A stretch of 64,000 nucleotides of DNA, taken from positions 41,411 to 105,410 of the forward strand of contig JBEKLU010000003.1 in the NCBI GenBank assembly GCA_050010035.1. Direction: 5' to 3'. The notes beneath the pieces were generated by a model. It ran no database searches. It saw nothing but the letters and a program-made list of their open reading frames with translations, and was not told where the DNA came from. This DNA is from Roseiarcus sp050010035. Lineage in GTDB: Bacteria; Pseudomonadota; Alphaproteobacteria; Rhizobiales; Beijerinckiaceae. This document shows positions 36,772 to 45,839 of this stretch, in pieces (position 1 is the first letter of the stretch; every line of letters starts with the position of its first letter). Position numbers and translations under genes: made by a program.

Positions 36772-38367
36772 ATGGCCATCGATCGTCTCGCGCCTGTCGG
36801 CCGCGCGCTGATTTCCGTCTCCGACAAGTCCGGATTGACCGAACTGGGCCACGCGCTGGCGGCGCGCCATATCGAGATCGTCTCCACCGGCGGCACCGCC
36901 GCGGCGCTTGCGCAGGCGGGAGTCGCGGTCGTCGACGTCACGCAGGCCACCGGATTTCCGGAGATGATGGACGGGCGGCTGAAGACGCTGCATCCGCGCG
37001 TCCACGGCGGGCTGCTCGCGGTTCGCTCCGATCCCTCGCATCTGGCGGCGATGCTCGCGCACAATATCGCGCCCATCGATCTCCTGGTGGTCAACCTCTA
37101 TCCTTTCGAGGACGCGCTTCGTCGCGCCGCGCCGTTCGAGGATCTGGTGGAGAACATCGACATCGGCGGCCCGGCGATGATTCGCGCGGCGGCGAAGAAT
37201 CACGCCGACGTCGCCGTGATCGTCGACATCGAGGATTATCCGCGCCTGCTCGAGGAACTGAGCGCCCACGACGGCTCGACGCGGCTGAGCTTCCGCCGGC
37301 AGATGGCGCAGAAGGCCTACGCGCGCACGGCCGCTTACGACGCGGCGATCTCCAATTGGCTGGCGCGCGAAACGGGTGAGAGCGCGCCCAAATGGCGCGC
37401 CTTCGGCGGCAAGCTCGTCAGCGCGCTGCGCTACGGCGAGAACCCGCATCAGCGCGCCGCCTTCTATGTCGGGCCGGAATCGCGCGCCGGCGTCGCGACG
37501 GCGCGCCAGGTTCAGGGCAAGGAACTCTCCTACAACAACATCAACGACACCGACGCCGCCTACGAGCTGGTGGCGGAATTCGATCCCAAGCCTTCAGCCG
37601 CCGTGGCGATCATCAAGCACGCCAACCCTTGCGGCGTCGCGACCGGCGCCAGCCTCGTGGAGGCTTACGAGAAGGCGCTGGCCTGCGATCCCGTCTCCGC
37701 CTTCGGCGGCGTCATCGCCGTCAACCGGCGGCTCGACGCGGCCGCCGCGCGCAAAATGGTGGAGATCTTCACCGAGGTGATCATCGCGCCAGAGGCCGAC
37801 GACGAGGCGCTGGCGATCGTCGCGGCCAAGAAGAACTTGCGCCTGCTGATCGCCGGCGCGTTGCCCGACCCGCGCGCGCCGACGTTGAGCGTGCGCTCGG
37901 TTTCCGGCGGCCTCCTGGTGCAGGATCGCGACAACGGCGCGCTCGACGAGGCGGCGCTCAAAATCGTCACCAAGCGGAGCCCAAGCGCGGCCGAAATGGC
38001 CGACCTGCGCTTCGCCTGGCGCGTCTGCAAGCACGTCAAGTCGAACGCGATCGTCTACGTCAAGGACGGCGCCACGGTCGGCGTCGGCGCGGGCCAGATG
38101 TCGCGCGTCGATTCCTCGCGCATCGCCGCGCGCAAGGCCGAGGACGCCGCGCGCGCCGCGGGGCTGGCGAGCCCGCTGACCAAGGGCTCGGTCGTCGCCT
38201 CCGACGCCTTCTTCCCCTTCGCCGACGGCCTTCTCGCCGCGGTCGAGGCGGGCGCCAGCGCGGTCATCCAGCCCGGCGGCTCGATGCGCGACGCCGAAGT
38301 GATCGCCGCCGCCGACGCGGCGGGCGTCGCGATGGTGTTCACCGGGATGCGGCACTTCCGGCACTGA
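36772..38367 (+). CDS. purH: Bifunctional AICAR transformylase/IMP cyclohydrolase
   Basis: This 531-residue cytosolic enzyme catalyses the last two steps of de novo purine synthesis. The N-terminal MGS-like cyclohydrolase domain (about 1-200) contains LISVSDKSGL and STGGTAAAL. The C-terminal transformylase domain has KHANPCGVA and SDAFFPFADGL. The length and start are standard. It is probably cotranscribed with rsmB. Confidence 0.98.
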   Translation: MAIDRLAPVGRALISVSDKSGLTELGHALAARHIEIVSTGGTAAALAQAGVAVVDVTQATGFPEMMDGRLKTLHPRVHGGLLAVRSDPSHLAAMLAHNIAPIDLLVVNLYPFEDALRRAAPFEDLVENIDIGGPAMIRAAAKNHADVAVIVDIEDYPRLLEELSAHDGSTRLSFRRQMAQKAYARTAAYDAAISNWLARETGESAPKWRAFGGKLVSALRYGENPHQRAAFYVGPESRAGVATARQVQGKELSYNNINDTDAAYELVAEFDPKPSAAVAIIKHANPCGVATGASLVEAYEKALACDPVSAFGGVIAVNRRLDAAAARKMVEIFTEVIIAPEADDEALAIVAAKKNLRLLIAGALPDPRAPTLSVRSVSGGLLVQDRDNGALDEAALKIVTKRSPSAAEMADLRFAWRVCKHVKSNAIVYVKDGATVGVGAGQMSRVDSSRIAARKAEDAARAAGLASPLTKGSVVASDAFFPFADGLLAAVEAGASAVIQPGGSMRDAEVIAAADAAGVAMVFTGMRHFRH

Positions 38368-38415
38368 AGGGCGGGACGGGTGGCGCGTTCGCCGCGACGC
38401 GAACGGAAACAGATC

Positions 38416-38432
38416 ATTCGCATCATGTCCCC
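38416..38432. repeat. 17-base intergenic repeat, copy 1
   Basis: ATTCGCATCATGTCCCC occurs here and again at 40651-40667, in the same orientation, each in an intergenic space before a plus-strand gene. It may be a shared regulatory or dispersed repeat motif. Confidence 0.7.
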
Positions 38433-38453
38433 ATGTGGCCGTAGGGGGCGCCC

Positions 38454-39770
38454 ATGAAGATCAACCGACGCGGGATGATGGGCGGGGCGCTCGGCCTGGC
38501 GGGCGTCGGCCTTCTACCTATCGTTCGCAGCCACGGCGAGGAATTGAGCGCCGGCGGCGACGCGACCGCCTCGCTTCGACGCGCCATCGACGCCGCGACC
38601 CGCGCCGGCCGTCCCACTATCATGCCGGCCGGAACGCTGCGCACCGCGGCGTTGCGTCTTCCCGACGGAGCCCGGCTCGTCGGTGTTCCCGGCGCGACGC
38701 GGCTGGCGCTCGAAGGCCCAGGACCGCTCGTCGCGGCCGACAACGCCGCGCGCGTCACCCTCTCGGGCCTGACGTTCGACGGCGCCGGCGGCTCGCTCGA
38801 CGGCGAGCGCGGCCTCATCGACTTTTCCAATGTCGGCGCGCTGTCGATCGCCGATTGCGTCATCGAACATGCCGGCGGCGTCGGCCTGCGCTTGCGCGGT
38901 TGCGGCGGCTGGATCGAGCGCAACGCCGTGCGCGACGTCGCCGCCGGCGGCATTTTCTCCGTCGACGCGACCGGCCTCGTCATCGCCGACAACCGCGTCG
39001 AGCGCTGCGGCGACAACGGCGTCCAGGTCTGGCGCTCGATCCGCGGCGACGACGGCACGCGCGTCTCCGGCAACCGCGTCAGCGACATCAGGAACGTTTC
39101 CGGGGGCGCCGGCCAATACGGCAACGGCGTCTCGATCTTCCGCGCCGGCGGCGTCCTGGTGGCGAACAACACGATCCGCCGCTGCGCCTTCTCGGCCGTG
39201 CGCAACAACGGCGGGGCGGGCGTCGTCATCAGCGCCAACAGTTGCGCCGAGCTCGGCGAGACCGCGATCTTGGCCGAATTCGACTTCGAGGGCTGCGTCA
39301 TCTCAGGCAATTCCATCGACGGCGCCGTCTGCGGCGTCCAGATGGTCAATTTCGCCGACCACGCGGGTCGGGCGGCGGTCTGCTCGGGCAACGTCATCCG
39401 CAACCTCAGGCCCAGCCAAAACCATTCCGGCCACGAATTCGGCTACGAATGCGGCGTCAAGGTCGAGGCCGACGCCACGGTCGGCGCCAATGTGATCGAG
39501 GGCGCGCCGTGGGTCGGGATTCTGGTCGGCTGGGGCGCCTCGCTGCGCGACGTGACGGTTACCGGCAACGTCGTGCGCGACGCGCCGATCGGCATCGGCG
39601 TCTCGATCGCCGAAGGGGCGGGCTCGGCGGTGATCGCCGACAACGTCATCGCCGGCGCGAGCCGAGGCGCGGTGGTCGGCATGAATTTCGACCAACCGGC
39701 CACGGCGGATCTCGCGCGCGGCGGCAGCGCGCCGCCGCAACTGCGGATCAGCGGCAATCAGGCGAGGTGA
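38454..39770 (+). CDS. Tat-exported parallel beta-helix protein (TIGR03808 type)
   Basis: This 438-residue protein starts MKINRRGMMGGALGLAGVG, a twin-arginine signal. The rest is built of about 20-residue repeats with GN/DN turns (for example VIADNRVERCGDNGVQVW), typical of right-handed beta-helix/pectate-lyase-like folds. It matches the TIGR03808 family (twin-arginine translocated repeat protein) known from Rhizobiales. Polysaccharide binding or lysis is plausible; the catalytic residues are not evident. Confidence 0.85.
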   Translation: MKINRRGMMGGALGLAGVGLLPIVRSHGEELSAGGDATASLRRAIDAATRAGRPTIMPAGTLRTAALRLPDGARLVGVPGATRLALEGPGPLVAADNAARVTLSGLTFDGAGGSLDGERGLIDFSNVGALSIADCVIEHAGGVGLRLRGCGGWIERNAVRDVAAGGIFSVDATGLVIADNRVERCGDNGVQVWRSIRGDDGTRVSGNRVSDIRNVSGGAGQYGNGVSIFRAGGVLVANNTIRRCAFSAVRNNGGAGVVISANSCAELGETAILAEFDFEGCVISGNSIDGAVCGVQMVNFADHAGRAAVCSGNVIRNLRPSQNHSGHEFGYECGVKVEADATVGANVIEGAPWVGILVGWGASLRDVTVTGNVVRDAPIGIGVSIAEGAGSAVIADNVIAGASRGAVVGMNFDQPATADLARGGSAPPQLRISGNQAR

Positions 39771-39889
39771 CGACACGCGGATTTCGCGTTGCCCAAGACC
39801 GGCGAAGGCGCCAGTCTCGCCTGCGGAAGCGGCGTTCATCCGGCGCGCGCCGGCGGACGCGGCTGAGCCCGAACGCGTGAGGGTCATCC

Positions 39890-40576
39890 ATGATCGGCGC
39901 CAAGCCGTCGCCTCGAGCGCTTCGCTCGTATGCCGCGATCATCGGCCTGTGGGCGCTGGTCGTTTCGGCCGGCCCAGCGCTGGCTCAGCCCTGCTGCGGG
40001 CCGATAACGCCCGACGGTCGGCGTCTAGCGGCGTTCCTGAATTCGACGGGCGTGGACCATCTGTGGATCGCCGGTCATCACATCGCCTGGGACACCGGCG
40101 AAGAGGACGCGGGCCGGCCCGACGGGCGGGAGGAAAAGACCCATTGCAGCGCCTTCGCCGCCGCCGTCGCCGCGCGGCTCGGCGTTTACGTGTTGCGACC
40201 GCCCGATCATGAACAGGAATTGCTGGCGAACGCCCAGATGAGCTGGCTGGCGATGAGCGGCTCCGGCCAGGGCTGGCGGACCCTACCCGGCTATCTCGAA
40301 GCGCAGCAGGCGGCGAACCGCGGCGAGCTGGTCTTGGAAGCCTTCGAGAATCCCGATTCGCATCGATCCGGCCACGTGGCCGTCGTTCGCCCCAGCGACA
40401 AGACGCTCGCCGAACTGGACCGCGACGGACCCCAGGAGACCCAGGCCGGGGGATTCAACGCGCTCAGCACGACGACCGCGAAGGGTTTTCGCTCCCATCG
40501 CGGCGCGTGGATTCCGGACGAGGGCGGAAGCCTGGGCTATTACGCGCACGCGATCGACTGGAGCGCGGTGAGATAG
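39890..40576 (+). CDS. Exported protein with papain-like Cys/His motifs
   Basis: This 228-residue protein has a signal peptide (about 1-33, cleavage near ALA-QPCC). Cys86 in KTHCSAFAAAVAARLGV and the histidine in RSGHVAVVRP are spaced as in NlpC/P60 or CHAP amidases. Two more cysteines follow the signal (CC35-36). A peptidoglycan amidase or related cysteine hydrolase is inferred. It follows the beta-helix gene in the same direction, 119 bases away. Confidence 0.6.
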   Translation: MIGAKPSPRALRSYAAIIGLWALVVSAGPALAQPCCGPITPDGRRLAAFLNSTGVDHLWIAGHHIAWDTGEEDAGRPDGREEKTHCSAFAAAVAARLGVYVLRPPDHEQELLANAQMSWLAMSGSGQGWRTLPGYLEAQQAANRGELVLEAFENPDSHRSGHVAVVRPSDKTLAELDRDGPQETQAGGFNALSTTTAKGFRSHRGAWIPDEGGSLGYYAHAIDWSAVR

Positions 40577-40910
40577 GGAGAGTTTGGCGCGGGCGCGGCG
40601 CATTTCCTGGTCGCGCCGAGGCGGGCGCCGACCGCGGGCCGAATTGGGCGATTCGCATCATGTCCCCGTAATCCGCCCGTAATCCGCGTAATCCCTGTGC
40701 AGTGACGCTGGGCCTGCACATCGTGACATTGGGCATTGCCAAAATGCGCCAACAATGATCCTCTTGGCGAGGCGACGCCGCGTTCCATAGGGCGATAGCG
40801 GTCGCCAAGAGCGAAGGCGCCGCGTCGTGCGCGGGCCTTGCCCGGCGGCGCCGACCGTTTCGACGACCCTGGAGGTTGGGGTCGCTTGAATCTCTCGCGG
40901 AGTTCATCCA
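40577..40910. repeat. Gene-free leader before the TIR gene, with repeats
   Basis: This holds copy 2 of ATTCGCATCATGTCCCC (40651-40667), then three close copies of GTAATCCG-like sequence (40667-40695). A ten-base perfect inverted repeat follows (CTCTTGGCGA at 40761-40770 and TCGCCAAGAG at 40802-40811) with a 31-base spacer that could form a long hairpin. No gene is visible. A structured leader or boundary of an inserted module is possible. Confidence 0.6.
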
Positions 40911-42365
40911 GTGGGCGGCGCTGTATTCCTGAGCTACTCCCGCGAGGATCGAGAGGCGGCGCGCCGAATCGCCGAGGCGTTGAAGGCGGAAGCAATTTCC
41001 GTCAGCTGGGATCGCGACATCCCCGTCGGACGCGACTACCAGGACGTCATCGAGGAGATGCTCCGCGACGCGAGTTGCGCCATCGTGCTCTGGTCGTCGA
41101 ATTCGATCACGTCGAAATGGGTGCGCACCGAAGCCACCTACGCCATGGAACGGGAAATCCTGTTGCCGATCTTGATCGAGCCGGTGAAAATTCCGTTCGC
41201 GTTCAAATTGGTTCAGGCCGAGGACTTCACGGGTTGGAGCGGCGACGCGCAGGCGGAGGATTGGCGCCGCCTGGTTTTGCAAATCCGCGCAATGACGGGA
41301 GCCGAGCCCGCCGAATTGGCTTCGACGGTCAGCAATCCGCCCGCGAGCGTCGCGGCGCCGGCGCCTTCGGCCGCTCCCGTCAAGCGCCCGCGGCCGATCG
41401 GCGCCTTTCTGACGATTTCGGGTCTTGCGGTGTTGGCGATCGTTTGGATCTTCGGCCTGAAATCGCCGTCGGCGCCTTTCGCCGCGACAATTGGCGTGGC
41501 GCTGATGATTCTATTGTTGTTTAGGGCGGCTGAAGCCGACATCAGTCCCCGAATGCGGGCGCTGGCGACGCAGTGGCTCTTGCCGCGGCCGGGCGGGATC
41601 CGGGTGAACACGGCCGAAGCGCTCAATCATCTTTTCGAGGCGATGTTTGGCCGGGAACACTTCTCGGCCTTCTGCTTCGTTCGAGCGACGGTCGCGTCGG
41701 TGGTTTTCCTCGGCATGCTGCTTATCCTCGCCAGAACCGTGCTCGGAGCGACGGTTCAATTCAACGCGGGCGTGTGGATAAGCTTGTTTCTCTTCGGCGG
41801 GTCGGTGAATATTCTCGGAGATTATTCGTCTTTATATTGTACACGTATAATGTTGAGGTTATATAGGAAAGGCGTCAACATAGGAATTATCGTTATTGCC
41901 GATTTCTTGATAACCGCCGCGATATTTGTATCCGCCATAGGATTGGGGATATTTGTGATATACTATATTTCCATCTTGAATCATGACACGTCCATGCTGG
42001 GCGGAGATTCGCTTGCCGGGGCCGTGCTACGCGATTTGACCCGGGTCGTTCGCCAGCCCTATCTCGATCTCTACGCCCCCTCCTCCCCCGATCTGCTGCC
42101 CGTGGGGCAGCAGCGTCTCATCTACGCCTCCGCCATCACGACCTTCATGACCACGATTTGGCTGTGGGCGGCGTTGCTTCTTTCGCCAATCGTGCGCCTG
42201 TTGGTGTGGGCCGGCGGCGCGGGGCTGACGGCGATCGGCTTTATCTTCGACGTCCACAATACGCCGTTCGCCGCGCTCGGTTACCTCGGCGCGCTCATCG
42301 TGCTGGTGGCGGGCGGTTGTGTTTGGGGCGCCAGCGAAGCCGTCTCCGCGATCTTCGCGCTTTAG
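40911..42365 (+). CDS. TIR-domain multi-pass membrane protein
   Basis: This 484-residue protein begins with a TIR domain (about 1-130): VFLSYSREDREAARRIAEAL, IVLWSSNS and SKWVRTEATYAME, with candidate catalytic Glu74. A Pro/Ala linker follows (about 145-160), then about six to eight transmembrane helices to the C-terminus. The GTG start at 40911 is the only one before the TIR strand. Bacterial TIR domains commonly cleave NAD in immune systems. The 41,820-41,960 part is strikingly AT-rich. The radical SAM gene follows after 16 bases, so cotranscription is likely. Confidence 0.85.
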   Translation: MGGAVFLSYSREDREAARRIAEALKAEAISVSWDRDIPVGRDYQDVIEEMLRDASCAIVLWSSNSITSKWVRTEATYAMEREILLPILIEPVKIPFAFKLVQAEDFTGWSGDAQAEDWRRLVLQIRAMTGAEPAELASTVSNPPASVAAPAPSAAPVKRPRPIGAFLTISGLAVLAIVWIFGLKSPSAPFAATIGVALMILLLFRAAEADISPRMRALATQWLLPRPGGIRVNTAEALNHLFEAMFGREHFSAFCFVRATVASVVFLGMLLILARTVLGATVQFNAGVWISLFLFGGSVNILGDYSSLYCTRIMLRLYRKGVNIGIIVIADFLITAAIFVSAIGLGIFVIYYISILNHDTSMLGGDSLAGAVLRDLTRVVRQPYLDLYAPSSPDLLPVGQQRLIYASAITTFMTTIWLWAALLLSPIVRLLVWAGGAGLTAIGFIFDVHNTPFAALGYLGALIVLVAGGCVWGASEAVSAIFAL

Positions 42366-42381
42366 TCGGGGGGCATGGTCG

Positions 42382-43518
42382 GTGAGACTTCTTCGCCAAA
42401 CGACAAACGCGCTGCTTCGCTCCGCGCTCCCCGATCTGGGGGAGGCCCAAATCGAAACCGTGGGCGCTGCGTTCGGGTGGGCGCGATGGATCGCCGCGCG
42501 CGTGGGGATGCCGCTGCCGCAGCACGTCGACGAGGCCGTCGTCAGGAGCATCGCCGAGATCGTCGGACGCGCAATCCTCGACACCGAGTACGGGTCGCCG
42601 CTCCGCCTCGAATGCCCTTTGATCGTGACGCTCGCGGCGTCCGACTATTGCCCCTTCGCCTGCGCCAATTGTTATTCGCATTCGGGCGCCGGGCGCGCGG
42701 CCGCATCCGCCGCGATCAAAGCCGAGACGTTCGAGAAGGTCGCGCGCTCCAAGGTCCCGTTCGTGTTGATCACAGGAGGCGAACCCTTGGCGACCGCCGG
42801 CATCGAGGATGGCCTCGAGGTCCTGCTCGACGCCGGCAAATTGGTCCGCGTCTCGACGAACGCCTCGGTTGCAAGGTTTCTCGATATGGCCGAGCGATAT
42901 CGATCGACCCTCGCATTCGTCCTACCGATCTGGGGAACGCGCCAACGCCAAAACGAAAGGCGTGGCGCTCGCTCGTTCGAGCGCGTCGAAGAAAATCTGG
43001 CGGCGCTGAATGCCCGCGGCCTGCCCGGGCGCTTGCTCGTCGTCGTCGCGGACGACGATCTCTCGCTGTTCGACGAAGTTCACGATTTGCAGCAGAGATT
43101 TCGCATTTCGACGATCAGGGTCGGCCGAAAGCTTCGCGTCGGGCGGCTGGATGACGTGGATACTCCGCTTTCGTCCGTTTTCGCTCGCGGACTGATCGTC
43201 CAGGCCCGTCGATTACAACGGCGCGGCATCGAGGTGCTGCTCGATCTGCCCGAGTTGCGCGGGAGTCGAGGCGTGCCGCTGATCCAGAAGCTGCTCGGCA
43301 TCCCAAATTATGAGAGCTGCTCCGCCGGCAGCTGGATGATGCACTTCGATCATGATGGCGCGGCGTACCCTTGCTTCACACTCGAAGGCGCGCGCCAATT
43401 CAGCGTCGAGGCCGCATTGTCGCTCGGCGATCAGTGGTCTCGCGTTCAAGAGGTGCGGGCGGCCCTAGGTCAAGGCGACGTCTGCATTGGCGAAGCCCAT
43501 TCCAACAGAAAGATGTGA
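42382..43518 (+). CDS. Radical SAM protein with C-terminal cysteine region
   Basis: This 378-residue enzyme has the radical SAM cluster C90-x3-C94-x2-C97 (SDYCPFACANCYSH) and ITGGEPLAT (the GGE motif) near residue 128. Later cysteines (YESCSAGSWMM, AAYPCFTLEG, DVCIGE) resemble a partial SPASM auxiliary-cluster domain. GTG 42382 is chosen because GGGGGG lies eight bases upstream and matches the frame. It lies between the TIR gene and a 44-residue membrane peptide. SPASM-like enzymes often modify peptides, so the small gene is an obvious candidate partner. Confidence 0.85.
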   Translation: MRLLRQTTNALLRSALPDLGEAQIETVGAAFGWARWIAARVGMPLPQHVDEAVVRSIAEIVGRAILDTEYGSPLRLECPLIVTLAASDYCPFACANCYSHSGAGRAAASAAIKAETFEKVARSKVPFVLITGGEPLATAGIEDGLEVLLDAGKLVRVSTNASVARFLDMAERYRSTLAFVLPIWGTRQRQNERRGARSFERVEENLAALNARGLPGRLLVVVADDDLSLFDEVHDLQQRFRISTIRVGRKLRVGRLDDVDTPLSSVFARGLIVQARRLQRRGIEVLLDLPELRGSRGVPLIQKLLGIPNYESCSAGSWMMHFDHDGAAYPCFTLEGARQFSVEAALSLGDQWSRVQEVRAALGQGDVCIGEAHSNRKM

Positions 43519-43523
43519 CGGAA

Positions 43524-43658
43524 ATGACGCCGGAACAAACCGAGAAGCGGAAGGTTGGATACCGGGTGTTCGCGCGGCTCATATTGCTTTTCTTCGTCGT
43601 CGCGATCGTTTTTGTATTCGTGTTTGGCATAGCATTGGCTGGCTGTGGAAAAAATTAG
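43524..43658 (+). CDS. Small single-pass membrane peptide
   Basis: This 44-residue protein has a charged N-terminus (MTPEQTEKRKVGYR), one hydrophobic helix (VFARLILLFFVVAIVFVFVF) and a GCGKN end. ATG 43524 is five bases after the radical SAM stop, with a weak GACGGA ribosome-binding site. It may be a bystander membrane peptide, a subunit for the TIR membrane protein, or a substrate of the radical SAM enzyme. No homologous family is recognised. Confidence 0.55.
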   Translation: MTPEQTEKRKVGYRVFARLILLFFVVAIVFVFVFGIALAGCGKN

Positions 43659-43765
43659 GGATTGCACGGCTGCCGCGACGGTTTCGCCCCCGCGTTTCCG
43701 CCTCCTGGAGCCGCGGGGCCTTGGTTGAAATTATCTTGGCCGACGGCGCAAGGGGGTAAGCCCAT

Positions 43766-44704
43766 ATGGCGCGGCATGCGAGATCTGCTGAGATCATTGA
43801 TGTCGGGGCGCTCGTCAGAGGAGCTGGCGGCGCCGTCGCGGCGGTGGCGCTGTTCTTTGGAGCGCTGGCGATAGACCCGGCGGGGATCGTCAATGGCGTC
43901 GCCGCGTTCGGCGACTATTCCTCGCATTCGAGCTTCGCCTACGGCGAAGGCGCGCGGCGCACGGTTGACGTCTATCGCCCTGTTCACGGCGCCCTTGGGG
44001 CGCCGGTCGCGGTGTTCCTTTACGGCGGGGGTTGGAATTCTGGCAAGAAGGAAGACTATAGATTTGTTGGCGCGGCGCTGGCTGAGCGCGGCGTTATCGC
44101 GATCATTCCCGATTATCGAATTTATCCGGAGGTTCGGTTTCCGTCTTTTCTCGAAGACGCCGCTCAGGCAGTGCGATGGTCGAAGGACAACGCCGCCAAT
44201 TTTGGCGGCGACCCCAACCGACTGATTCTGATCGGTCACTCCGCGGGGGCGTACATGGCGGCCATGCTCGCTCTCGATCCTCGCTGGCTTGCGCCGGTCG
44301 GCTTGGTTCCCCAGTGCGACATAACGGGCTGGGTTGGTTTGGCCGGCCCCTACGACCTTTCGCCTGATGTCGGCGATCGGCGCCGCGCGATCTTCGAGTC
44401 CGCCAAAGACGAAGGCTCCGTGCGGCCCGACGCCTTTGTGGACCCAAAATCACCACCCGCCCTTCTAATCGCCGGCGCGGACGACACGACGGTGCGCCCG
44501 CAGAATACGATCGACCTTGCTCGGCGTATCCGCGGGGTCGGCGGAAGGGTCGAAACGTTGATCTATCCTGGCATGGGGCATCGCACTTTAATTGGTGCGT
44601 TTTCGCCAATTTTCGGGTTCCGTTTCCCGGTTCTTCATGACGTGACCAATTTTGTCTTCAAGCGGGCCAGCCGCCAAGCTTGCGGGTCCGCGGACAGATC
44701 TTGA
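43766..44704 (+). CDS. Alpha/beta-hydrolase esterase
   Basis: This 312-residue carboxylesterase-like hydrolase has an N-terminal hydrophobic anchor (about 18-40), an oxyanion motif YGGGW (HGGG variant), nucleophile GHSAG, and acid and histidine in AGADDTTV and PGMGHRTL. The length is in range for the BD-FAE/kynurenine formamidase-like esterases. It lies 107 bases after the small membrane peptide and may or may not belong to that unit. The substrate is unknown. Confidence 0.88.
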   Translation: MARHARSAEIIDVGALVRGAGGAVAAVALFFGALAIDPAGIVNGVAAFGDYSSHSSFAYGEGARRTVDVYRPVHGALGAPVAVFLYGGGWNSGKKEDYRFVGAALAERGVIAIIPDYRIYPEVRFPSFLEDAAQAVRWSKDNAANFGGDPNRLILIGHSAGAYMAAMLALDPRWLAPVGLVPQCDITGWVGLAGPYDLSPDVGDRRRAIFESAKDEGSVRPDAFVDPKSPPALLIAGADDTTVRPQNTIDLARRIRGVGGRVETLIYPGMGHRTLIGAFSPIFGFRFPVLHDVTNFVFKRASRQACGSADRS

Positions 44705-44772
44705 TCGTGCTTTGAACAGAGAACACGGGGCCACGCCCGACCGAGCGTTCGACAAGGCTGGTTGGGCGCGGC

Positions 44773-44812
44773 TTGACTTGCTCAGATAACTCTGTATCAT
44801 AGAGTATCTGAG
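44773..44812 (+). promoter_or_regulatory. Strong promoter overlapped by an operator palindrome
   Basis: TTGACT (44773-44778), a 16-base spacer and TATCAT (44795-44800) form a near-consensus sigma-70 promoter. An inverted repeat, CTCAGATAACTCT (44781-44793) and AGAGTATCTGAG (44801-44812), covers the -10 box. A GGAG ribosome-binding site and ATG 44826 follow. The winged-helix gene at 47029 in the same operon is the likely repressor; that is inference. Confidence 0.8.
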
Positions 44813-44825
44813 CAAGGAGCGCTCG

Positions 44826-45815
44826 ATGTCCCTCGCCGGCCTGCCGCAACTCGTCGTTTGGCTCCTTGTGCTCCTCGCGCTCGTCGGCGTCGCCGCGCTG
44901 GCGCTCGGCCTTCTGCTCGCGTCGCCGTTGACCCAGCCGCCGCCGCTCGCCTCGATCCACGCCGGCGCGATGGCGATCGGCGAGGAGGGCAAGCCCGAGC
45001 TTTCCCGCTTTCAGGCGCGCGACGGCACGTGGCTCGCCTATCGGCTCTACCCCGCCGCGGACGGAACGACCGACCGGCTGGCGATCCTCGCGCACGGCTC
45101 GTCGGGCTCCTGCGACGAGATGCACGCGATCGCCCAAACGCTGGCCGCAGCCGGCGTCGCGGCGATCGCGATCGACGCGCGCGGCCACGGCGCCTCGGGA
45201 ACGCGCGGCGACATCGCCTATCTTGGCCAGCTCGACGACGATCTTTCCGATCTCGTCGCTCTCTTGCGCCAGACTTATCCGAAGGCGCGGCTGACGCTGA
45301 TCGGCCATTCCTCCGGCGGCGGCTTCGCGCTGCGCATCGCCGCCGGGCCGCTCGGCAAGCTGTTCGACAGGTTCGTGCTGCTCTCGCCCTATCTCGGCTA
45401 CGCCGCGCCGACCAATCGGCCGTCCGAGGGGGCGGGCCGCTGGGCGGCGCCCGATATTCCCCGCATCGTCGCGATCATGATTCTGCAACGAATGGGAATC
45501 GACTGGCCGCAATCGCTCCCCGCGATCGCCTTCGCCAGCCCGCCCGACGCGGCGATGTTCGCGATCTCGCGCTATTCCTTCCGACTGATGGTCAATTACG
45601 GGCCGCCGAGCGACTGGAAGGGCGCCTTGCAGGCGGCGGCGGGCCGGATCGAATTGATCGCCGGCGAAAAGGACGAACTGATGGACGCCGCCGCCTACCG
45701 CAGCGTCGTCGCGCCGCTCGGCCTCAGCGTGACGCTGCTGCCCGGCCTCGACCACATGGGGGTGGTCCACGCGCCCGAGGCGCTCGTCGCGATCCGCGAG
45801 GCGGCGACGCGATAG
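44826..45815 (+). CDS. Membrane-anchored alpha/beta hydrolase (lysophospholipase-like)
   Basis: This 329-residue hydrolase has an N-terminal hydrophobic anchor (about 8-32), then ILAHGSSGS, DARGHGAS, nucleophile GHSSGGGF, and the acid/histidine regions AGEKDEL and LDHMGVVH. It is the first gene of a four-gene operon controlled by the palindromic promoter just upstream. The catalytic domain probably faces the periplasm or membrane. The substrate is unknown. Confidence 0.88.
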   Translation: MSLAGLPQLVVWLLVLLALVGVAALALGLLLASPLTQPPPLASIHAGAMAIGEEGKPELSRFQARDGTWLAYRLYPAADGTTDRLAILAHGSSGSCDEMHAIAQTLAAAGVAAIAIDARGHGASGTRGDIAYLGQLDDDLSDLVALLRQTYPKARLTLIGHSSGGGFALRIAAGPLGKLFDRFVLLSPYLGYAAPTNRPSEGAGRWAAPDIPRIVAIMILQRMGIDWPQSLPAIAFASPPDAAMFAISRYSFRLMVNYGPPSDWKGALQAAAGRIELIAGEKDELMDAAAYRSVVAPLGLSVTLLPGLDHMGVVHAPEALVAIREAATR

Positions 45816-45839
45816 GCCGTGAAGGGAAAGAATCGGACA

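Noticed and set aside
43524..43658. Firm RiPP precursor call for the 44-residue peptide
   Set aside because: No leader/core pattern or recurring Cys, Lys-Trp or Asn-Pro modification motif is visible, so only a candidate role is noted.
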